Source: Pseudomonadales bacterium
GTDB lineage: Bacteria; Pseudomonadota; Gammaproteobacteria; Pseudomonadales; UBA5518
Assembly (NCBI GenBank): GCA_024234165.1
Contig: JACKOP010000003.1
Location: 725,742 to 789,741, forward strand
Length of the DNA stretch: 64,000 bases
Reading direction: 5' to 3'
Both the position numbers and the translations under genes were made by a program. The notes under the pieces were generated by a model. The model was not told the origin of the DNA. It saw only the letters and a program-made list of their open reading frames with translations, and made no database searches. Of this stretch, positions 61,701-64,000 are shown piece by piece (positions within the stretch are counted from its first letter, which is position 1; every line of letters starts with the position of its first letter).

Positions 61701-61809
61701 GGGCGAGCCGCCGCTCGCCCGTACGATGGAGATGCGATCCGCGGGGTTGTAGGGGCGAGCCGCCGCTCGCCCGTACGATGGGGATGCGATCTGCGGGGTT
61801 GTAGGGGCG
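61698..61809. repeat. 52-bp tandem repeats, array 1
   Basis: Two full units (61698-61749, 61750-61801) and a broken third (61802-). Each unit has a hairpin GGGCGAGC-CGCC-GCTCGCCC. The first unit supplies the icmF stop codon. The same unit forms the array at 63805. Confidence 0.85.
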
Positions 61810-61813
61810 ACGG

Positions 61814-62053
61814 GTGCCCCACGCCGGCAAACTGCTCGAGCATGGTGAGGACACGCGCCTCGGGCGTCACGGGACCGCCGTCATGCTCAAACGTCGGGCC
61901 CGCTCTTCCGAGGAGCCTCAGGGATGTCGTGAGCCGGTAAATCGCGCCTATTCCAAGACTGGTCGAACTGTGGCCATCCCGCGTCTCGGTCTCGGCACCC
62001 TGAATCTGCGCTTCAAATCCGACCAGCCAGTGCGATCGCCGGAAACATGACAA
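61814..62053 (-). pseudogene. C-terminal fragment of an outer-membrane transporter-like protein
   Basis: A short minus-strand frame reads SHWLVGFEAQIQG, SLGIGAIYRLTTSLRLLGR and AGPTFEHDGG. This is the style of the last strands of the MetA-pathway phenol-degradation (outer-membrane) transporter family. There is no start, and the frame drifts into non-homologous sequence and then the 52-bp repeat array. It is a broken gene end. Confidence 0.45.
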
Positions 62054-62153
62054 GCGCCCACAAGAGGCGCGAGATCCGTTGGACGCCTCGGCGAACGCGA
62101 CCCTGGATCACGCACCTGGCATCCCTCCGTTGCGCGAAGCCCTGACATTGCTC

Positions 62154-63302
62154 TCAGGTCACCGGATAGAGCTTCGGGAACCAGCGCTCGACGACGTCGA
62201 TCGGGAAGCCCAGTCGCAATGGCGCCTTGTGCGAACCCGAGACGAGCAAGCGCTTCTCGATCAGCGCGGAGATCACGCGACGCGCAGTGCGTTCGCTCGT
62301 GTCGATCAGCTGAGGGATGCGGCCGCGCTCCAGCTCACCCGAGAGGAGCGCCTCGCGCAGAACCGCGAAGCTGCGCTTCGGCAGCCGCTCCGCACCTTCC
62401 TCATCACGCACGTACAGCTCCATGCGGCGCTGAATCTCGGATGGGTCGAGCAGCTCGCGCATGTAGCGGACTTGATCGAGACAGGTCTCCAGGAAGAATC
62501 GGCAGAACTCGATCAGCGCCTCCTGGGACAGCGCTCCTCGCCCATCGAGATCGTTCCGACGCGGTTCATCCGCCGCCATGAGGAGACGCTTGTACTCGCC
62601 CGAGCTGCGCGCCAGTCCGCGCGACACGGACCAGAGCGCGGAGCCGATTCCGATCTCCAGCAACATCGCGTGCGACATCAGACGCGCGACACGACCGTTG
62701 CCGTCGAGGAAGGGATGGATCCATAGGAACCGATGATGAGCTGCCGCAACGGCGATCACCTGACGCGGCTTGCTCAAGCGGGCCGCATCGTAGGCTTCCC
62801 CGAACCTGCGCATGAACGACGGGAGATCCTCGGCCGAAGGCGCAACATGCCGACCCACCGCGACCGTGCGGGAGCGAAGCTGTCCGGGAACGACCGGAAT
62901 GCGTTCCTTCGTGTCTGGGTTCTCGACAACCAGCAGGCTCTCGGGCAACCGCTTGCAGAATTCCCGATGCGTCCACTCGATGAATGCAAGCGATGCGGGC
63001 GGTCGCGGCGTGCCGCCCACACGCGCGTCGATCATCTGCTGCACTTCGATGTGGGCTCGCGCTTCGAACTGCAAATCGCGGTGATGCGGGTCGCTGGAAT
63101 AGTCCGCCGCCAAGGCGCGATCGATGTCGCGCGGATGGGTGTTGTGGCCCTCGATGAGGTTCGAGTAGTAGCAGTTCATCGACCGCACCAGATCGGCGAC
63201 CGACAGCCGAACCACCGGATGCAGCTGGGCCGATAGCTCGCTGGCCTCCCGGGCCAGGTCGAAGGCCAGGTTCTCGAGCACGGCCGTGCCCTCGGCCGGC
63301 AT
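62154..63302 (-). CDS. Fic-family protein with N-terminal inhibitory helix
   Basis: A 382-residue Fic protein. The active-site loop is HPFLDGNGRVARLM (HPFxxGNGR), which normally transfers AMP from ATP to a target hydroxyl. An inhibitory helix motif (YYSNLIEGHN) precedes the core, placing it in the self-inhibited class II. A C-terminal winged-helix-like domain (RTARRVISALIEKRLLVSG) may bind DNA or the target. ATG at 63302 is used; a TTG nine codons earlier is possible, and neither has a good ribosome site. It lies between two arrays of the same 52-bp repeat. The target is unknown. Confidence 0.9.
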   Translation of the reverse strand: MPAEGTAVLENLAFDLAREASELSAQLHPVVRLSVADLVRSMNCYYSNLIEGHNTHPRDIDRALAADYSSDPHHRDLQFEARAHIEVQQMIDARVGGTPRPPASLAFIEWTHREFCKRLPESLLVVENPDTKERIPVVPGQLRSRTVAVGRHVAPSAEDLPSFMRRFGEAYDAARLSKPRQVIAVAAAHHRFLWIHPFLDGNGRVARLMSHAMLLEIGIGSALWSVSRGLARSSGEYKRLLMAADEPRRNDLDGRGALSQEALIEFCRFFLETCLDQVRYMRELLDPSEIQRRMELYVRDEEGAERLPKRSFAVLREALLSGELERGRIPQLIDTSERTARRVISALIEKRLLVSGSHKAPLRLGFPIDVVERWFPKLYPVT

Positions 63303-63329
63303 GAACGGCTCGGCGGCGGCGGGGGTCAA

Positions 63330-63637
63330 GACTTGCCCGTCATTGCATAGAGTCTGGCCGGTTCCATGGCCGGAATATTATTCTTATAAACAGTGACTTG
63401 TCATTACCAACCGGGTGTATTTGGCCGGTACTGTAACCGATTATGCGGTCGAAACGGTTTGCAGACCCGTCATTTCCGTCACTCACGGTGACTATTTTCG
63501 ACGAAAAAGATCTTGCGCGGGAATCGAACCTGGCCGGCGATGCGCGGTCGCTCGCGCGGCCAATCAAGGTCAGTGCCTGAGTTTTGGTGCATTGGCGAAC
63601 ACTGCTCGCCACCGCCATGATGAGACACTGCGGAACC
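63330..63637. other. ~310-bp stretch without a gene; likely fic promoter
   Basis: Relatively A+T rich at 63365-63430. On the minus strand, TTGGTA followed after 16 bases by TATAAG is a possible promoter for the Fic gene. A small inverted repeat GTCAC-GTGAC is at about 63479. A T-arm-like string at 63517-63533 is not part of a foldable tRNA. Confidence 0.35.
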
Positions 63638-63799
63638 CGCCAGCGCAGCGGTCCACGAGTCCTCGAGCGAACCGGCCCGCCCGTTCAGGCCCCTCGGCAA
63701 TGAGTGCTGCTGCTTGCGAATGCGGTGGGCAAGCTCGATGCCGGTGAGCGTGATCGCGGCCGGGCGGAAGCTCTTCAATCCCAGCATCGGCATACACCG
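63638..63799 (-). pseudogene. IS6-type transposase C-terminal fragment
   Basis: A 54-codon frame piece reads MPMLGLKSFRPAAITLTGIE and LAHRIRKQQ, the end segment of IS6/IS240-like DDE transposases. It has no start and no catalytic part. The right end abuts the second 52-bp repeat array, so the rest of the insertion has been lost. Confidence 0.6.
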
Positions 63800-63804
63800 C
63801 TGCT

Positions 63805-64000
63805 CGATGGAGATGCGATCCGCGGGGTTGTAGGGGCGAGCCGTCGCTCGCCCGTACGATGGAGATGCGATCCGCGGGGTTGTAGGGGCGAGCCGCCGCC
63901 CGCCCGTACGATGGAGATGCGATCCGCCGGATTGTAGGGGCGAGCCGCCGCTCGCCCGTACGATGGGGATGCGATCCACGGGGTTGCAGGGGCGAGCCGC
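63805..64000. repeat. 52-bp tandem repeats, array 2, running off the window
   Basis: Unit starts at 63831, 63883, 63935 and 63987, plus a partial unit before 63831. The period is 52 bases exactly, with a few base changes between units. The orientation is the same as array 1. Each unit has the GGGCGAGC/GCTCGCCC hairpin, broken in some copies. Confidence 0.9.

Noticed and set aside
63517..63533. A T-arm-like string on the minus strand (GGTTCGATTCCCGC) suggesting a tRNA 3' end
   Set aside because: The bases around it do not pair into a T-stem or acceptor stem, so it is not a tRNA gene; an attachment-site relic cannot be shown.
63805..64000. Regular 52-bp repeats that might be taken for a CRISPR array
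   Set aside because: The whole 52-bp unit is repeated with no variable spacers, and no cas gene is near; it is a tandem repeat.

Overview
The window is a high-GC chromosome segment from a Gram-negative proteobacterium, probably a gamma- or betaproteobacterium. The evidence is TonB-dependent receptors, lipoproteins, a complete Pst-PhoU-PhoBR locus with a PHO box, MsrPQ, Rnk, ChrBA, an Entner-Doudoroff pair and a PEP-CTERM surface protein. The species cannot be named from the sequence alone.

Left part (1-14.4 kb): a catabolic and cofactor island. A leftward operon encodes a Tat-exported type II DMSO-reductase-family molybdoenzyme (alpha, beta and the first 152 codons of a haem b gamma subunit). 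This family contains ethylbenzene dehydrogenase, dimethylsulfide dehydrogenase and steroid C25 dehydrogenase. Divergent from it are two tandem paralogous TonB receptors, a TetR regulator, a metallophosphoesterase lipoprotein and a short-chain dehydrogenase. Two perfect palindromes in the divergent promoter region are candidate operators. A leftward three-gene cassette follows: a BNR-repeat propeller, a MoaD/ThiS-like sulfur carrier and a rhodanese-MoeB fusion.

14.4-28.5 kb is an accessory zone. It holds a DJ-1/PfpI protein and an aldo/keto reductase, then an EcoRII-type restriction-modification system with a Vsr mismatch endonuclease. Next come an eroded unknown gene, an IS1182-like transposase remnant, a YkgJ-family gene with an apparent frameshift and a small secreted protein. 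Remnants of a large DNA methyltransferase and of a DEAD-box helicase, both resembling phage-defence genes, lie on either side of an intact HipBA toxin-antitoxin module. A 159-bp MITE-like element closes this stretch.

28.5-42 kb is mostly core and stress genes: aquaporin Z, a periplasmic peroxiredoxin, a very large membrane patatin, MsrPQ, a PhoPQ-type two-component operon with two PepSY proteins and a candidate 11-bp-spaced operator, Rnk, and a HlyD/ABC-2 exporter. 42.1-48.6 kb is the phosphate regulon pstSCAB-phoU-phoB-phoR. Then follow edd-eda, a SnoaL-like protein, chrB-chrA, a secreted Cys-containing protein, a fold-back element, the PEP-CTERM protein and fused isobutyryl-CoA mutase (icmF).

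The right end has two arrays of the same 52-bp repeat. The first begins at the icmF stop codon; the second runs off the window. Between them are an outer-membrane-protein fragment, a Fic-family gene and an IS6-type transposase fragment.

Three duplicated segments link distant places: a ~110-bp segment joins an SDR 3' end to a kinase 3' end at both 11.8 and 35.7 kb; a 42-bp piece of the metallophosphoesterase gene recurs upstream of aqpZ; and a 39-bp segment recurs at 54.4 and 55.9 kb.
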